64,000 nucleotides of DNA from Variovorax sp. OV329 (GTDB lineage: Bacteria; Pseudomonadota; Gammaproteobacteria; Burkholderiales; Burkholderiaceae_C): the NCBI RefSeq assembly GCF_900114785.1, contig NZ_FOUG01000005.1, forward strand, positions 365,176 to 429,175, in the 5' to 3' direction. The translations under genes and the position numbers were made by a program. Below the pieces are notes generated by a model, which ran no database searches, was not told where the DNA came from, and saw nothing but the letters and a program-made list of their open reading frames with translations. Positions 1 to 9,848 of this stretch are shown in pieces (the first letter of the stretch is position 1; the number at the start of each line of letters is the position of its first letter).

Positions 1-368
1 GCCCCAAGGGCGGCCCGGGCATGCCCGAGATGCTGGCGCCCACGGGCGCACTGATCGGTGCCGGCCTGGGCGAAAGCGTGGGCCTCATCACCGACGGCCG
101 CTTCTCCGGCGGCACCTGGGGCATGGTGGTGGGCCACGTGGCGCCCGAAGCGGCGGCCGGCGGCAACATCGCCTTCGTGAACGAAGGCGACTCGATCACC
201 ATCGACGCGCTGCAACTCAAGCTGGAACTGAACGTGCCCGAAGCCGAGCTGGCCAAGCGCCGCGAAGGCTGGACGCCGCCGGCGCCGCGCTACACCCGTG
301 GCGTGCAGGCCAAGTTCGCCTTCAACGCTTCCAGCGCCAGTTCGGGCGCGGTGCTCGACAACTACTGA
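1..368 (+). CDS. ilvD: Dihydroxy-acid dehydratase, C-terminal part
   Basis: The window opens inside this gene, so only the last ~122 residues are visible. The frame starts at base 3 and reads [10 protein letters not shown], which is characteristic of the IlvD/Edd family. GRFSGGTWG and the segment around [11 protein letters not shown] follow, as in the C-terminal swivel domain. IlvD dehydrates 2,3-dihydroxy acids to 2-keto acids in valine, isoleucine and leucine synthesis in the cytoplasm, using an Fe-S cluster whose ligands lie upstream of the window. The stop at 366-368 is followed by a strong hairpin shared with the converging gene. Family assignment is confident; nothing can be said about the missing N-terminal part. 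Confidence 0.93.
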   Translation, partial: PKGGPGMPEMLAPTGALIGAGLGESVGLITDGRFSGGTWGMVVGHVAPEAAAGGNIAFVNEGDSITIDALQLKLELNVPEAELAKRREGWTPPAPRYTRGVQAKFAFNASSASSGAVLDNY

Positions 369-379
369 GCCGAGCCGTG

Positions 380-405
380 CCGGGAGTGACCCCGCTCACT
401 CCCGG
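380..405. terminator. Hairpin between converging genes
   Basis: A perfect 10-bp inverted repeat (CCGGGAGTGA / TCACTCCCGG) with a 6-nt loop lies between ilvD and the Bug gene. The right arm contains the TGA stop of the minus-strand gene. No T-tract follows on either strand, so it may act as a bidirectional pausing or mRNA-end structure, not as a canonical intrinsic terminator. Confidence 0.55.
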
Positions 406-1382
406 ATGTTGGCGAACTTGACGATGTCGGCGTACTTGCGCTGGTCGTCGCGCAGCATCTTGGCCAGGTCTTCATTGCCCGAGGGCGCCAGCACGCCGCT
501 GCCCTCCATCCGGTTGCGGAACGCGGGCTCGGCCAAGCCCGTACGCAGGGCATCGGCCAGCTGCTTCGCAATCTCGGGCGGCAGGCCGCGCGGCGCCATC
601 ATTGCGTACCAGCCGGAGAGGTCGAAGCCCTTGAGCTGAGGCGTTTCGGCCAAGGCCGGCACCTGCCCCAGCGTGGGAAAGCGCTTCTGCGAGGTGACGG
701 CCAGCGGCGTGATGCGACCGCTCGCGATGAAGGGCGCTGCGCCGGTGGGCGACATGACGGCGAAGTCCAGCGTGCCGCCCACCAGGTCGCTGCTGAGCGA
801 AGCCGTGCCGCGGTACGGGATGTGGGTCATGAACAGGCCCGCGCGCTCCTTGAGCAGTTCCGCCGCCAGGTGCAGCGTCGAGCCCACGCCCGAGCTGCCG
901 TAGCTGTACTTGCCCGGATTGCGCTTGACCAGCGCGATGAACTCGTCGATGTTCTTCACCGGCACCTTGGGGCTGGCCACGAGCACGACCGCAGAGCTGC
1001 CGAGCATGCCGACGGGCGTCATGTCCCGGATCCCGTCGTACTTCTGCGCCGGGTTGACCAGGCCCGTGCCGATCAGTTCGTTGCTGGAGCCCGCCAGCAG
1101 CGTGTAGCCGTCGGCCGGGCTGTTGACCAGCCGCTGCGCCGCCAGCGAGCCCGCCGCGCCTGGCGCGTTCTCAACCACCACCGTCGCGCCGAGCTTTGCC
1201 GAGAGGATGTCGGCCGCCACGCGGCCCACCATGTCCACCGAGCCGCCGGGCGCATAGCCGATCAGGATCTTGATCGGCTTGGCGGGATAGCCCTTCTGGG
1301 CCAAGGCAGGCACGCTCGCCAGGGGGCCGGACAAGGCGATCAAAGCCAGCGCAGCGCGGCGCGAGACGACAGGAGTGGGCAT
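396..1382 (-). CDS. Bug/TctC-family tripartite tricarboxylate transporter receptor
   Basis: A 328-residue periplasmic binding protein of the Bug family, which is greatly expanded in Burkholderiales. It starts MPTPVVSRRAAL and has a signal peptide ending near ALA-Q28; the SRR is only weakly Tat-like. The mature start YPAKPIKILIGYAPGGSVD is the family hallmark, followed by PGAAGSLAAQRLV and the HIPYRG segment that shapes the ligand pocket. These receptors bind carboxylates or amides; the ligand cannot be read from sequence. The gene sits 35 bp after an M20 amidohydrolase on the same strand, so it may deliver the substrate or bind the product of that enzyme. An upstream in-frame extension into the neighbour was rejected because the signal peptide fixes the start at 1382. 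Confidence 0.88.
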   Translation of the reverse strand: MPTPVVSRRAALALIALSGPLASVPALAQKGYPAKPIKILIGYAPGGSVDMVGRVAADILSAKLGATVVVENAPGAAGSLAAQRLVNSPADGYTLLAGSSNELIGTGLVNPAQKYDGIRDMTPVGMLGSSAVVLVASPKVPVKNIDEFIALVKRNPGKYSYGSSGVGSTLHLAAELLKERAGLFMTHIPYRGTASLSSDLVGGTLDFAVMSPTGAAPFIASGRITPLAVTSQKRFPTLGQVPALAETPQLKGFDLSGWYAMMAPRGLPPEIAKQLADALRTGLAEPAFRNRMEGSGVLAPSGNEDLAKMLRDDQRKYADIVKFANIRE

Positions 1383-1417
1383 GGAGCAGGAGGGCGTAGG
1401 TAAAAGAAAGGAAGTCG

Positions 1418-2632
1418 TCAGGCGGACTGCAGGAAGCGCCGCACCAGCTGCACCCAGTAGCTCGCCGCGATGGGCAGCATGGCGTCGTTGAAGTCGTAGC
1501 CAGGGTTGTGGACCATGCAGCCGCCGGTGGCGTGGTGCTCGCCGGTGCCGTTGCCGACGATGAGGTAGCTGCCCGGGCATTTCTCGAGCATGAAGGAGAA
1601 GTCCTCGCTCCCTGTCAGCGGCGCCAGCTCGGGAAGCAGGCCGTCCTCGCCCAGCCAGTCCAGCGCCACCTCGCGGGCAAAGCGGGTGGGAGCCTCGTCG
1701 TTGACCAGCGCGGGGTAGCGCCAGTGGTAGTCCACCTCCGCCTGCACGCCCAGCGTGACGGCCTGCGCCTTCACCAGCTCGGTGATGCGCTCGCGCAGCA
1801 TCGCGCGCACCTCGGGGCGGTAGGCCCTTACCGTCAGGCGCATCAGCACGCTGTCGGGAATCACGTTGGGCGCATCGCCGCCGCGGATGGCACCGACCGA
1901 GACCACCGCCATGTCGCGCGGGTCGACGTTGCGCGAGACGATGGTCTGCAGCGCGATGACGATGTGCGCCGCCGCCACCACCGGGTCGCAGGACTGGTGC
2001 GGCGCCGAGCCGTGGCCGCCCTTGCCCTTCACTGTGACGGTCACCGAGTCGGACGACGCCATGAACGAGCCGGACTTGAAGCCGAACTTGCCCACCGGGA
2101 AGCCCGGCATGTTGTGCAGCGCAAAGACGGCGTCGCAGGGGAAGCGGTCGAACAGTCCCTCCTCCACCATTCGCCGGCCGCCGCCCAGGCCCTCCTCGGC
2201 CGGCTGGAAGATGAGATTGAGCGTGCCGTCGAAGCTGCGCTCCTGCGCGATGCAGCGCGCGGCGGCCAGCAGGATGGCCGTGTGGCCGTCGTGGCCGCAG
2301 GCGTGCATCTTGCCGGGCACGCGGCTGGCGTAGGGCACGCCGGTGGCCTCGTGGATGGGCAGCGCGTCCATGTCGGCGCGGATGCCCAGTCGCCGGGTGC
2401 CCTGGCCGAGCTTCAGGCTGCCCACCACGCCGGTGCCGGCGAGGCCCTGGTGCACCTCGTAGCCCCAGCTTCTCAAGCGCTCGGCGACCAGCGCGCTGGT
2501 GTCGAATTCCTCGAAGGCAAGCTCGGGGTTGGCATGGATCTGGTGCCGCACCGACACCATCTCGGCAGCAATGTCACGCACGCTGGGGAGCACGTGCTCC
2601 GCGCCGGCGGCGTCCTGGATTCGAAAAGTCAT
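1418..2632 (-). CDS. M20-family amidohydrolase (hippurate hydrolase-like)
   Basis: A 404-residue zinc peptidase/amidohydrolase of the M20D group that hydrolyses N-acyl amino acids or similar amides in the cytoplasm. Visible motifs are RADMDALPIHE, the metal ligands in MHACGHDGHTA, FQPAEEGLGGG, the dimerisation-domain segment GKGGHGSAPHQ and the C-terminal TGSEDFSFM. Start MTFRIQD at 2632 is preferred over an extension eight codons upstream because it leaves a 93-bp divergent promoter region to the LysR gene. It is followed at 35 bp by the Bug receptor, probably in one transcript. The exact substrate is not recognisable; hippurate, acetyl-amino acids or an aromatic amide are all possible. Confidence 0.87.
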   Translation of the reverse strand: MTFRIQDAAGAEHVLPSVRDIAAEMVSVRHQIHANPELAFEEFDTSALVAERLRSWGYEVHQGLAGTGVVGSLKLGQGTRRLGIRADMDALPIHEATGVPYASRVPGKMHACGHDGHTAILLAAARCIAQERSFDGTLNLIFQPAEEGLGGGRRMVEEGLFDRFPCDAVFALHNMPGFPVGKFGFKSGSFMASSDSVTVTVKGKGGHGSAPHQSCDPVVAAAHIVIALQTIVSRNVDPRDMAVVSVGAIRGGDAPNVIPDSVLMRLTVRAYRPEVRAMLRERITELVKAQAVTLGVQAEVDYHWRYPALVNDEAPTRFAREVALDWLGEDGLLPELAPLTGSEDFSFMLEKCPGSYLIVGNGTGEHHATGGCMVHNPGYDFNDAMLPIAASYWVQLVRRFLQSA

Positions 2633-2725
2633 GCGCCGCAGTCTAGGAAGACCCATCGGCGCAGGTCAGACAGGCCGCGCCCGTCACCGTTCAATATTGC
2701 CTGTCTTTCGCCGAATAATCGGCAC
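2633..2725. promoter_or_regulatory. Divergent promoter region of amidohydrolase and LysR genes
   Basis: The 93 bp between the two start codons must hold both promoters. The part nearest the regulator is AT-richer than its surroundings and includes ATT-N15-AAT (around 2695-2717), loosely like a LysR T-N11-A box. No convincing -35/-10 pair was identified. Confidence 0.4.
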
Positions 2726-3727
2726 ATGAAACTCCAGCAGCTGCGCTACCTTGCCACCGTGGCTTCCGAAGGCAGCATTCGCGCCGCGGCACGCGCACTG
2801 GGCGTGAGCCAGGCCACCGTGACGCAGGCCCTGCGCGAGCTCGAGGCGCATGCGGGCGTGGCCCTTCTCACCCGGCATGGGCAAGGCGTGGGCTTCACGC
2901 CGGCGGGGCAGGACCTGCTGGGGCATGCGCAGCGCGTTGCGACCCAGCTGCGCGAGGCCGAAGACAGCCTGGCCCGCCACCGCGACGCCAAGGCGCCGCA
3001 GCGGCTGTCGGTGGGCGTCACGCCCTGGATCGCGCAGACGCTGCTGTCCTCGGTGGTGCCGGTGTTCCGCCGGCAGATGCCGCATGTGCGCCTGGAGCTT
3101 TACGACGGCGTCGCCGCCGTGGCCTACCCCAAGCTGCGTGACGGCAGCCTGGACCTGATGATCGGCCGCATCGCGAACGATGCGGCCATGCAGAGCCTGC
3201 AGGCCGCGCCCATCTTCAGCTACGAGATGACGGTGGTGGCCCGCCGCGGCCATCCGCGCAGCGGCGCCCGCTCGATGGCAGAGCTGCTGGAAGACGACTG
3301 GATCCTCAACTACGGCCCCGCCGAGGAAGATGTGCTGATGGACATCCTTTTCTGCCAGCACGGCCTACAGCCGCCGCGCCAACGGGTGCACCTGGCGCAT
3401 TCGGCGGCCGTGATCATGACGCTGGTGCAGCAGACCGACATGCTGAGCTTCTGCCCCTGGCCGCTGGTGGAGACCGAGGCCCTGCGCGCGCGCATCTCGG
3501 CGCTGCAGCTCAAGGAGCGCTTCCAGAACAACACCGTGGGCGTGGTCCGGCGCTCGGGTGAAACGCCAACGCCGGCGGCACGCTGCTTCGTCTCGCTGTT
3601 CCTCGATCAGGTGCGCGCCTGGCTTTCCTCGGGGCAACTGGAGATGCGGCGCGTGCTGCATTCGGTCGACATCCTGGATGCCGCCGTCTGGCGCGAGGAT
3701 GGCGGCAGCGCGCCGCCCATCAACTGA
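2726..3727 (+). CDS. LysR-family transcriptional regulator
   Basis: A 333-residue LysR regulator. The N-terminal winged helix-turn-helix covers about residues 1-60 (QLRYLATVASEGSIRAAARALGVSQ), with the linker helix after it, then a periplasmic-binding-protein-like effector domain from about residue 90 (RLSVGVTPWIAQ). It is divergent from the M20 amidohydrolase and Bug receptor, the usual arrangement for a LysR activator of the neighbouring genes, so control of that pair is likely. The ATG at 2726 begins MKLQQLRY, the standard start for this family; the long upstream open frame is antisense to the amidohydrolase. The effector is unknown but is probably related to the amidohydrolase substrate. 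Confidence 0.9.
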   Translation: MKLQQLRYLATVASEGSIRAAARALGVSQATVTQALRELEAHAGVALLTRHGQGVGFTPAGQDLLGHAQRVATQLREAEDSLARHRDAKAPQRLSVGVTPWIAQTLLSSVVPVFRRQMPHVRLELYDGVAAVAYPKLRDGSLDLMIGRIANDAAMQSLQAAPIFSYEMTVVARRGHPRSGARSMAELLEDDWILNYGPAEEDVLMDILFCQHGLQPPRQRVHLAHSAAVIMTLVQQTDMLSFCPWPLVETEALRARISALQLKERFQNNTVGVVRRSGETPTPAARCFVSLFLDQVRAWLSSGQLEMRRVLHSVDILDAAVWREDGGSAPPIN

Positions 3728-3736
3728 AGTCCCGAA

Positions 3737-3988
3737 TCAACGCCGCTTGCGCGACCGGGCGTTGAGCATGCCCAGCTGGCTGCGCTGGCGCTCGATGCGG
3801 TCCTGCTTGCGCTCGTCCTCGCGCTGCACCGCCTTGCGCTTCGTGTAGCCCGACCAGTCGGCCCAGGCCCACCAGGCCATGGCCAGCCCGAAAGGCGCCA
3901 GCACGACGAGCCAGGACCAGTTGGCCACCGGACCGATCTCCAGCAACTTCAGCGCAATGGCCAGAATGCCCAGGCCCAGGAACCACAT
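3737..3988 (-). CDS. Small Trp-rich membrane protein (TIGR04438-like)
   Basis: An 83-residue protein starting MWFLGLGILAIALKLL. It has two short hydrophobic segments (about residues 2-17 and 24-44), an unusually Trp-rich stretch (MAWWAWADWSG) and a highly basic C-terminal tail ending in RSRKRR. This matches the small Trp-rich protein family typical of Burkholderiales, known only as a conserved inner-membrane protein of unknown function. It converges on the LysR gene, and its start lies 109 bp from the divergent cytochrome c gene. Family recognition is from memory of the pattern. Confidence 0.8.
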   Translation of the reverse strand: MWFLGLGILAIALKLLEIGPVANWSWLVVLAPFGLAMAWWAWADWSGYTKRKAVQREDERKQDRIERQRSQLGMLNARSRKRR

Positions 3989-4097
3989 CGCTCTACCCTC
4001 CGGGATTTGTGTATCGACGCCACCGCGCGGCCCTGCCTAAAATGCGCGAAAACGGTTGTTGCCAACTGTAGCGCAGCCCCGAGCCGAGAGAACCCCC

Positions 4098-4403
4098 ATG
4101 AAGAACGCACTGTTGTTTTTGTCACTTTCCGCCGGCCTGGCTGCTCCCGCCATGGCCGATCTGCAACTGGCCACCTCGAAGAACTGCATGGCTTGCCATG
4201 CGGTCGACAAGAAGGTGATCGGCCCCTCCTTCAAGGACGTGGCCGCCAAGTACAAGGACGACAAGGCAGCGGCCGACATGCTCGCCGGCAAGATCCTCAA
4301 GGGCGGCTCCGGCGTGTGGGGCCCGATCCCCATGCCGGCCAACACCCAGGTCAGCGAGGCGGAAGCCAAGAAGCTGGCCGCCTGGGTGCTGACGATCAAG
4401 TAA
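4098..4403 (+). CDS. Periplasmic class I cytochrome c (c551/c552 type)
   Basis: A 101-residue monohaem cytochrome. The signal peptide is residues 1-20 (cut after APAMA). The haem-binding CMACH is at residues 30-34, so Cys30 and Cys33 attach haem and His34 is the proximal ligand. The GPIPMPAN segment supplies Met79 as the distal ligand. The size and the late Met ligand fit the small c551/c552 electron carriers that shuttle electrons to terminal oxidases, peroxidases or denitrification enzymes; no partner enzyme is adjacent. The start at 4098 is chosen because the signal peptide begins there. The gene ends at a hairpin shared with the converging LapA-like gene. Confidence 0.92.
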   Translation: MKNALLFLSLSAGLAAPAMADLQLATSKNCMACHAVDKKVIGPSFKDVAAKYKDDKAAADMLAGKILKGGSGVWGPIPMPANTQVSEAEAKKLAAWVLTIK

Positions 4404-4424
4404 GGGCGCGAGCGCCCCTCTTGT
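4404..4424. terminator. Bidirectional terminator between cytochrome c and LapA-like genes
   Basis: GGGCGCGAGCGCCC forms a tight GC stem directly after the cytochrome stop and is followed by a T-rich stretch (CTCTTGTT). The minus-strand gene stops at 4425, so both converging transcripts can end here. Confidence 0.6.
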
Positions 4425-4925
4425 TCAAAGCTGAGGGTTGATGTCCGCCGGCGCGCCGCGGCGCTCGATGCGGTCTTCCAGCTGGCCGATGTGCGCGGCC
4501 ACGCTGTTGTCGGACTGGTCCACACGCGCCTTGACGCTGGCCTCCAGCTGCTCGATGCGCGCGGACAGCCGCGACAGCAGCTCTGCGTTGCGGGCGGAGC
4601 GGGCCTGCTCCTGGGCATCGAGGTAGGTGCGCAGTTCGGTGAAGCGCGAGGCCTCGGCCTTGTCGGCGAGGTCGCGCTGGACCTGCATTTCCTTGCTGTG
4701 CCGGCGGGTTTCCAGCATGACGCTGCCCTGCAGGTAGAACACGTAGGCCAGGCTGGCCACGGCCAGCAGGGCCGTCAGGCCCAGCATCACCAGCCCGAGC
4801 GGTGCCGTCACCTGCATGAAGCCCAGGGACATGACGGTGGGCTGCACGAGCAGCCCCCAGTTCAACGCAGCCAGCGCAGCGATGAGCAGCACGACGACGA
4901 GCATGAATCCAGTGCGCAGGCTCAT
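4425..4925 (-). CDS. LapA-family (DUF1049-like) membrane protein with coiled coil
   Basis: A 166-residue inner-membrane protein with two transmembrane helices (about residues 5-26 and 38-64) followed by a long, charged coiled-coil tail to about residue 155. The topology and the helix-turn-helix pair (LNWGLLVQP, LGLVMLGL) resemble LapA/LapB-type proteins, which anchor cytoplasmic assembly factors for envelope biogenesis, but the tail here is much longer than in E. coli LapA. A strong GGAGGT ribosome site precedes the ATG. It lies 91 bp after acs on the same strand with a GC hairpin between. The family call is moderate and the function is not known. Confidence 0.65.
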   Translation of the reverse strand: MSLRTGFMLVVVLLIAALAALNWGLLVQPTVMSLGFMQVTAPLGLVMLGLTALLAVASLAYVFYLQGSVMLETRRHSKEMQVQRDLADKAEASRFTELRTYLDAQEQARSARNAELLSRLSARIEQLEASVKARVDQSDNSVAAHIGQLEDRIERRGAPADINPQL

Positions 4926-4979
4926 TCGTCACCTCCTGATTTCTAGTTTCTGGAGTGCCGTTTGTAACGCACTTCGGCA

Positions 4980-5004
4980 CGGGCCCGTGTCGGACACGGG
5001 CCCG
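4980..5004 (-). terminator. Strong hairpin after acs
   Basis: An 11-bp perfect stem (CGGGCCCGTGT / ACACGGGCCCG) with a 3-nt loop sits 12 bp beyond the acs stop. It lacks a clear U-tract, so termination may be partial and allow read-through into the LapA-like gene. Confidence 0.5.
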
Positions 5005-5016
5005 CTGCGCGGCCGC

Positions 5017-7023
<2,007 letters not shown>

Positions 7024-7209
7024 TGCGCTTGCCTCCAGTTCTTTGTGTGGGATTGCGACCGGAATATGGCGGCCGGGTCTTACGGGCCACTGACGCTGCA
7101 TGGTAGCCGCAGCCAAAGGGTCATCGGGAAGCGGCGCCAGCGCCACCTTAGAATCCCGGGCTGTTGCGCCCCGACCCCGGGGCGCTGCCGTCTCCCAGTT
7201 TCCAATCCC

Positions 7210-7830
7210 ATGGCACGCCCCGACCCCACCGACACCCCAGTGAGCCGCTCGTCGCCGATGCGCCCCCTGCCCAAGATCATCTTCGCCAGCCGCTGGCTGC
7301 AACTGCCCCTGTACCTGGGGCTCATCGTGGCACAGGGCGTGTACGTGATGCACTTCCTGGTCGAGCTGCTGCACCTGGTCGAGGCCGCCTTCGGCAGCCA
7401 GACGGCGCTGCAGATGCTCGTCAGCAGCATCGGCTACAAGACCGATGTGGAGATCACCTCGCTGAACGAGACGGTGATCATGCTGGTCGTGCTGGCACTC
7501 ATCGACGTGGTGATGATCTCCAACCTGCTGATCATGGTGATCGTGGGCGGCTACGAGACCTTCGTCAGCCGCATGGACCTGCGCGGCCACCCCGACCAGC
7601 CCGAGTGGCTGAGCCACGTGAACGCCTCGGTGCTGAAGGTGAAGCTGGCGATGTCGATCATCGGCATCAGCTCCATCCACCTGCTCAAGACCTTCATCAA
7701 CGCCGACAACTATTCGGAGAAGGCACTGATCGCGCAGACCGCGATCCACATCACCTTCCTGCTGTCGGCCATGGCCATTGCCTACACCGACAAGATCATG
7801 ATGAGCGGCTCGGGCAACAACAAGCATTGA
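7210..7830 (+). CDS. UPF0114 / YqhA-like inner-membrane protein
   Basis: A 206-residue integral membrane protein of the TIGR00645/UPF0114 family (E. coli YqhA, 164 residues). From about residue 17 it reads [18 protein letters not shown], the family's typical start, with several transmembrane helices and conserved segments [20 protein letters not shown] and [15 protein letters not shown]. The first ~16 residues are extra; a second ATG at 7258 would give a protein of more usual size, so the start is uncertain. Function is not established for the family. It is divergent from acs and followed by an intrinsic terminator. Confidence 0.85.
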   Translation: MARPDPTDTPVSRSSPMRPLPKIIFASRWLQLPLYLGLIVAQGVYVMHFLVELLHLVEAAFGSQTALQMLVSSIGYKTDVEITSLNETVIMLVVLALIDVVMISNLLIMVIVGGYETFVSRMDLRGHPDQPEWLSHVNASVLKVKLAMSIIGISSIHLLKTFINADNYSEKALIAQTAIHITFLLSAMAIAYTDKIMMSGSGNNKH

Positions 7831-7840
7831 ACAGAAGATA

Positions 7841-7874
7841 ACGGGGCGCCTAGGGCGCCCCGTCCTTCTTTTGG
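7841..7874. terminator. Intrinsic terminator between UPF0114 gene and fumC
   Basis: ACGGGGCGCC-tag-GGCGCCCCGT is a perfect 10-bp stem, followed by CCTTCTTTTG on the plus strand. It lies between the two converging genes and probably serves both. Confidence 0.75.
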
Positions 7875-7889
7875 GTGGACTGTGGCTGG

Positions 7890-9287
7890 TCAGCGGCCGA
7901 TCATGTTCTCCGGCACCACCCAGGCATCGAACTGCTCGGCGGTCAGGTGCCCCGAGGCGATCGCCGCCTCGCGCAGGCTGGTGCCTTCCTTGTGGGCCTT
8001 CTTCGCGATGTAGGCCGACTTGTCGTAGCCGATGTGCGTGTTGAGCGCCGTCACGAGCATGAGCGAGCGCTGCACCAGCTCGGCGATGCGCTCGCGATTG
8101 GGCTCGATGCCCACGGCGCAGTGGTCGTTGAAGCTCACCATGCCGTCGGCCAGCAGGCGCACGCTCTGCAGGAAGTTGTGCGCCACCATCGGGCGGAACA
8201 CGTTGAGCTCGAAGTTGCCCGATGCGCCGCCGATGTTGATGGCCACGTCGTTGCCGAAGACCTGGGCCGCGAGCATTGTCACCGCCTCGCTCTGCGTGGG
8301 GTTCACCTTGCCGGGCATGATGGACGAGCCCGGCTCGTTCTCCGGGATGCTCAGCTCGCCGATACCGCTGCGCGGGCCGCTGGCCAGCCAGCGCACGTCG
8401 TTGGCGATCTTGTTCATGCTGGCGGCCAGTGTCTTCAGCGCGCCATGCGCGTGCACGAGCGCGTCGACGCTGGCCATCGCCTCGAACTTGCTGGGCGCGG
8501 TCACGAACTCCAGGCCCGTCACCTTCGAGATCTCCTCGGCCACCGCCACCGCGTAGCCCTTGGGCGCATTCAGGCCGGTGCCCACCGCGGTGCCGCCCAG
8601 TGCCAGTTCGCGCAGGTGCGGCAGGGCGGCCCGCACGTGCGCCTCGCCGTGCGCCAGCTGCGCGGCATAGCCCGAGAACTCCTGGCCCAGCGTGAGCGGC
8701 GTGGCGTCCTGCAGGTGGGTTCGGCCGATCTTCACGATGCCGTCGAAGTCCCTGGCCTTCTGCTCCAGCGTGGCGCGCAGCTTCGCAACGGCCGGCAGCA
8801 GGCGGTGCGTGATCGAGTCGACCGCCGCCACGTGCATGGCGGTGGGGAACACGTCGTTGCTCGACTGACTGCGGTTCACGTCGTCGTTGGGGTGCACCAG
8901 GCGCCCTTCCCCGCGCTCGCCGCCCATGAGTTCGCTGGCACGGTTGGCCAGCACCTCGTTGACGTTCATGTTGGTCTGCGTGCCCGAGCCGGTCTGCCAC
9001 ACCACCAGCGGGAATTCATCCTCGTGCTGGCCGGCGATCACCTCGTCGGCGGCGGCCACGATGGCCTGGGTCTTCTTCTCGTCCTGCAGGCCCAGCTTGT
9101 GGTTGACCACCGCCGAGGCGCGCTTGACCTGCGCCAGGGCCTTGATGATTTCCTTCGGCTGGCGCTCGCCGGAGATGTCGAAGTTCTGCAGCGAGCGCTG
9201 GGTCTGCGCGCCCCAGAGCTTGTCGGCCGGCACGTCGATCGGGCCGAAAGTGTCGCGCTCGGCGCGGGTCTTGATTGAAGTCGTCAT
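7890..9287 (-). CDS. fumC: Fumarate hydratase class II
   Basis: A 465-residue class II (iron-free, oxygen-stable) fumarase interconverting fumarate and malate in the TCA cycle as a cytosolic homotetramer. The superfamily signature [11 protein letters not shown], which holds the catalytic serine loop, is present, as are [10 protein letters not shown] near the N-terminus and [10 protein letters not shown] in the active site. Length is normal. The start at 9287 (MTTSIKTR) is the only well-placed ATG, though no clear ribosome site is seen. A second, unrelated class I fumarase lies at 13476-15029, giving oxygen-stable and oxygen-sensitive isoenzymes either side of proVWX. Confidence 0.96.
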   Translation of the reverse strand: MTTSIKTRAERDTFGPIDVPADKLWGAQTQRSLQNFDISGERQPKEIIKALAQVKRASAVVNHKLGLQDEKKTQAIVAAADEVIAGQHEDEFPLVVWQTGSGTQTNMNVNEVLANRASELMGGERGEGRLVHPNDDVNRSQSSNDVFPTAMHVAAVDSITHRLLPAVAKLRATLEQKARDFDGIVKIGRTHLQDATPLTLGQEFSGYAAQLAHGEAHVRAALPHLRELALGGTAVGTGLNAPKGYAVAVAEEISKVTGLEFVTAPSKFEAMASVDALVHAHGALKTLAASMNKIANDVRWLASGPRSGIGELSIPENEPGSSIMPGKVNPTQSEAVTMLAAQVFGNDVAINIGGASGNFELNVFRPMVAHNFLQSVRLLADGMVSFNDHCAVGIEPNRERIAELVQRSLMLVTALNTHIGYDKSAYIAKKAHKEGTSLREAAIASGHLTAEQFDAWVVPENMIGR

Positions 9288-9411
9288 GAGAAAGGCTCCG
9301 CGGTCTTGGGAAGAAATCGAGACGTCCGGCTGGCGGGCGAGGTCGCCAGTATGTCCGGATAGGAATGGCTCTCATCTGACGCGGACTTTCCAATCCGAAG
9401 GGTCTCGCGGA

Positions 9412-9441
9412 TTGACACACTTCATGCTCAAAAGTTATAAT
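9412..9441 (+). promoter_or_regulatory. Consensus sigma-70 promoter for proVWX
   Basis: TTGACA at 9412-9417 and TATAAT at 9436-9441 are separated by 18 bp, giving two perfect hexamers. The first plus-strand gene downstream is proV at 9849, so transcription from about 9448 would give a ~400-nt leader. Confidence 0.75.
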
Positions 9442-9448
9442 CGAAGGC

Positions 9449-9848
9449 TTTTGAGGACTCGCACGTCATTTGGATGAAAGCATCCGGGTGAGGCTGCCGT
9501 CCCGCCTGCATTACTCGCGGATCTTCGAATCCCGTCGCGGTGCAGGTTCTTCGCGCCGGGCCCTGCCCGGCAAACCGGCCGGATTTTCCGGCCCCACTGC
9601 CACGTCACGCTTCTCCAGGCGGCGCCCCTCGACCAGGCCCCGTTGCACTGCGAGAAAGCATCGGCGGGCACTGGTTTCGTCGCCACGTCGTCTTCGGTGC
9701 CTGCCGGCAGCCTCCAGGGCTTGCCAAGCCATTGCGCGCGCCACATCCACGCGTCCCTGACCGGCAATCCCATCGGGGCTGATGGCGTGGCCGTTGCCGC
9801 CTTCGCGGGCGGTGCTGTGACCCAACTTCTCATCAAGGAGCCCGGCAA
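9449..9848 (+). other. Structured ~400-nt leader upstream of proV
   Basis: This stretch holds no supportable gene. Several hairpins are visible: GGATG-AAAG-CATCC (9472-9485), CCTGCA...TGCAGG (9505-9546), GCCGGGC-CCT-GCCCGGC (9555-9571) and GGCCGGA-TTT-TCCGGCC (9577-9593). A tiny frame MKASG and stop lies at 9474-9491. The density of stems just after a strong promoter suggests an RNA regulatory leader, but no known riboswitch class was recognised. AAGGAG at 9835-9840 is the proV ribosome site. Confidence 0.4.

Noticed and set aside
396..1580. Longer 394-residue version of the Bug receptor
   Set aside because: The extra N-terminal part overlaps the amidohydrolase gene and would bury the clear signal peptide beginning at 1382.
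2695..2717. LysR T-N11-A operator
   Set aside because: Only the outer ATT/AAT pair is symmetric and the inner positions do not pair, so it is mentioned as a region and not called as a site.
9472..9593. Known riboswitch class (glycine, SAH, guanidine or yybP-ykoY)
   Set aside because: None of the conserved core sequences of these classes that I can recall is present. The stems are real but the class is unassigned.
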